From: DASSNR01 sp036278935
GTDB lineage: Bacteria > Gemmatimonadota > Gemmatimonadetes > Gemmatimonadales > Gemmatimonadaceae
Direction: 5' to 3'
DNA: 15,206 nucleotides
Assembly: GCA_036278935.1 (NCBI GenBank)
Contig: DASUKA010000076.1
Location: 1 to 15,206, forward strand
Part shown: one piece after another, positions 14,697 through 15,206 of the stretch
How the letters are laid out: the number at the start of each line of letters is the position of its first letter
How positions within the stretch are numbered: position 1 is the first letter of the stretch
The notes under the pieces: generated by a model
The model's database searches: none
What the model was told of the DNA's origin: nothing
What the model saw: only the letters and a program-made list of their open reading frames with translations
Made by a program: the position numbers and the translations under genes

Positions 14697-15206
14697 TCAG
14701 AACTCAATCTGTGCTCCGAGCTCGACCACCCGGTTGGGCGGGATGGAGAAGAACTCCGTGGCCGAGCGGGCGTTGCGCGACATGAAGACGAAGAGCGACT
14801 TGCGCCAGCGCGACATCGCCGAGCGCCCGGTGGGGATCAGCCGCTCGCGTCCCAGATAGTACGTCGTATCCCCCGGGCGGAGCTTGAGTCCCGCGCGCTC
14901 CAGGGAGCGCATGATCTCCTTCACGTTCGGGTTCTGCATGAAGCCGTAGCGGGCGATGATGCGGAAGAACCCCTCGCCCAGGGCCTCGAGCGAGATGCGC
15001 TCGGTGGCCGGCACATCGGGCACATCGAGCGTGACGATGGAGAGGAGGAGGACCTGCTCGTGGAGCACCTTGTTGTGCTTGAGGTGGTGGAGCAGGACGA
15101 CCGGGGCCCCGGTGAGGTCGGAGGTCATGAAGACCGCGGTACCGGGCACCCGGGGCGGCTTGCGGCGCTTGACGTCCCGCAGGAAGTGCTCGATCGGCAG
15201 GCTGGC
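14697..15206 (-). CDS. kup: Kup-type potassium uptake protein (partial, C-terminal part)
   Basis: The frame is open to the right edge and gives 169 residues of the C-terminus ending ELGAQIEF. It carries the family hallmark PPRVPGTAVFMTSD followed by GAPVVLLHHLKHNKVLHEQV, then GFFRIIARYGFMQNPNV and the characteristic DTTYYLGRE. These residues form the cytoplasmic tail that follows twelve membrane helices in Kup/HAK potassium symporters, so the transport domain lies outside the window. A GTG at 15149 falls within the conserved RVPGTAV motif and is not the start, because homologous sequence (LPIEHFLRDVKRRKPP) continues upstream of it. Its stop faces the PDZ gene's stop across 11 bp. The usual role is low-affinity potassium uptake coupled to protons. 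Confidence 0.95.
   Translation of the reverse strand, partial: ASLPIEHFLRDVKRRKPPRVPGTAVFMTSDLTGAPVVLLHHLKHNKVLHEQVLLLSIVTLDVPDVPATERISLEALGEGFFRIIARYGFMQNPNVKEIMRSLERAGLKLRPGDTTYYLGRERLIPTGRSAMSRWRKSLFVFMSRNARSATEFFSIPPNRVVELGAQIEF

Noticed and set aside
15149..15206. GTG at 15149 as the start of the Kup fragment
   Set aside because: The valine lies inside the conserved RVPGTAV motif and Kup-like sequence continues upstream to the window edge.
1..15206. CRISPR arrays, tRNAs, rRNAs, insertion sequences
   Set aside because: No regular spaced repeats, cloverleaf-like segments, transposase frames or terminal inverted repeats with target duplications were seen.

Overview
The window is high-GC bacterial chromosome with 11 genes, two of them cut by the window ends. 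It has a lone ADOP-type ABC permease, PDZ proteins with a degenerate second PDZ, a secreted serpin, an erythrin-VIT1 iron protein and a LeuRS of the HIGN-signature kind. That mix points to Gemmatimonadota or a neighbouring phylum. This assignment is inference from gene content, because the window has no rRNA or other decisive marker. I see no CRISPR array, tRNA, transposase or phage gene.

Left block (1-3468, minus strand): a putative chemoreceptor with almost no periplasmic part is followed by a membrane-anchored FMN/Fe-S glutamate-synthase-like protein. A GTGA stop/start overlap then couples that gene to an integral membrane protein that runs off the left edge. Centre: leuS (3559-6102, plus) converges on a minus-strand pair, erythrin-VIT1 (7548-8705) and a lipoprotein serpin (6198-7481), 66 bp apart. 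A small glycine-zipper-like membrane protein (8809-8946) lies upstream of them and is separated by tandem stem-loops.

Right block: an ADOP permease (10833-13325) and a GT39-like membrane glycosyltransferase (9226-10836) overlap by GTGA on the minus strand. A divergent two-PDZ exported protein (13633-14685, plus) converges 11 bp away on the 3' end of a Kup-type potassium transporter that runs off the right edge.

The most unusual signal is a set of palindromic DNA elements. One, about 90-100 bp, sits in frame inside leuS at the entrance to the editing domain and adds roughly 25 residues. A second, with a perfect 26-bp inverted repeat, fills the leuS/serpin junction and overlaps both stop codons. 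A 15-bp relative of its arm covers the PDZ gene's stop codon. The left arms of the two full elements are built from 7-nt and 8-nt purine-rich tandem units. Together they look like a family of small interspersed palindromes that can land in genes and at gene ends. The proposed mobility is inference; the repeats themselves are directly visible.
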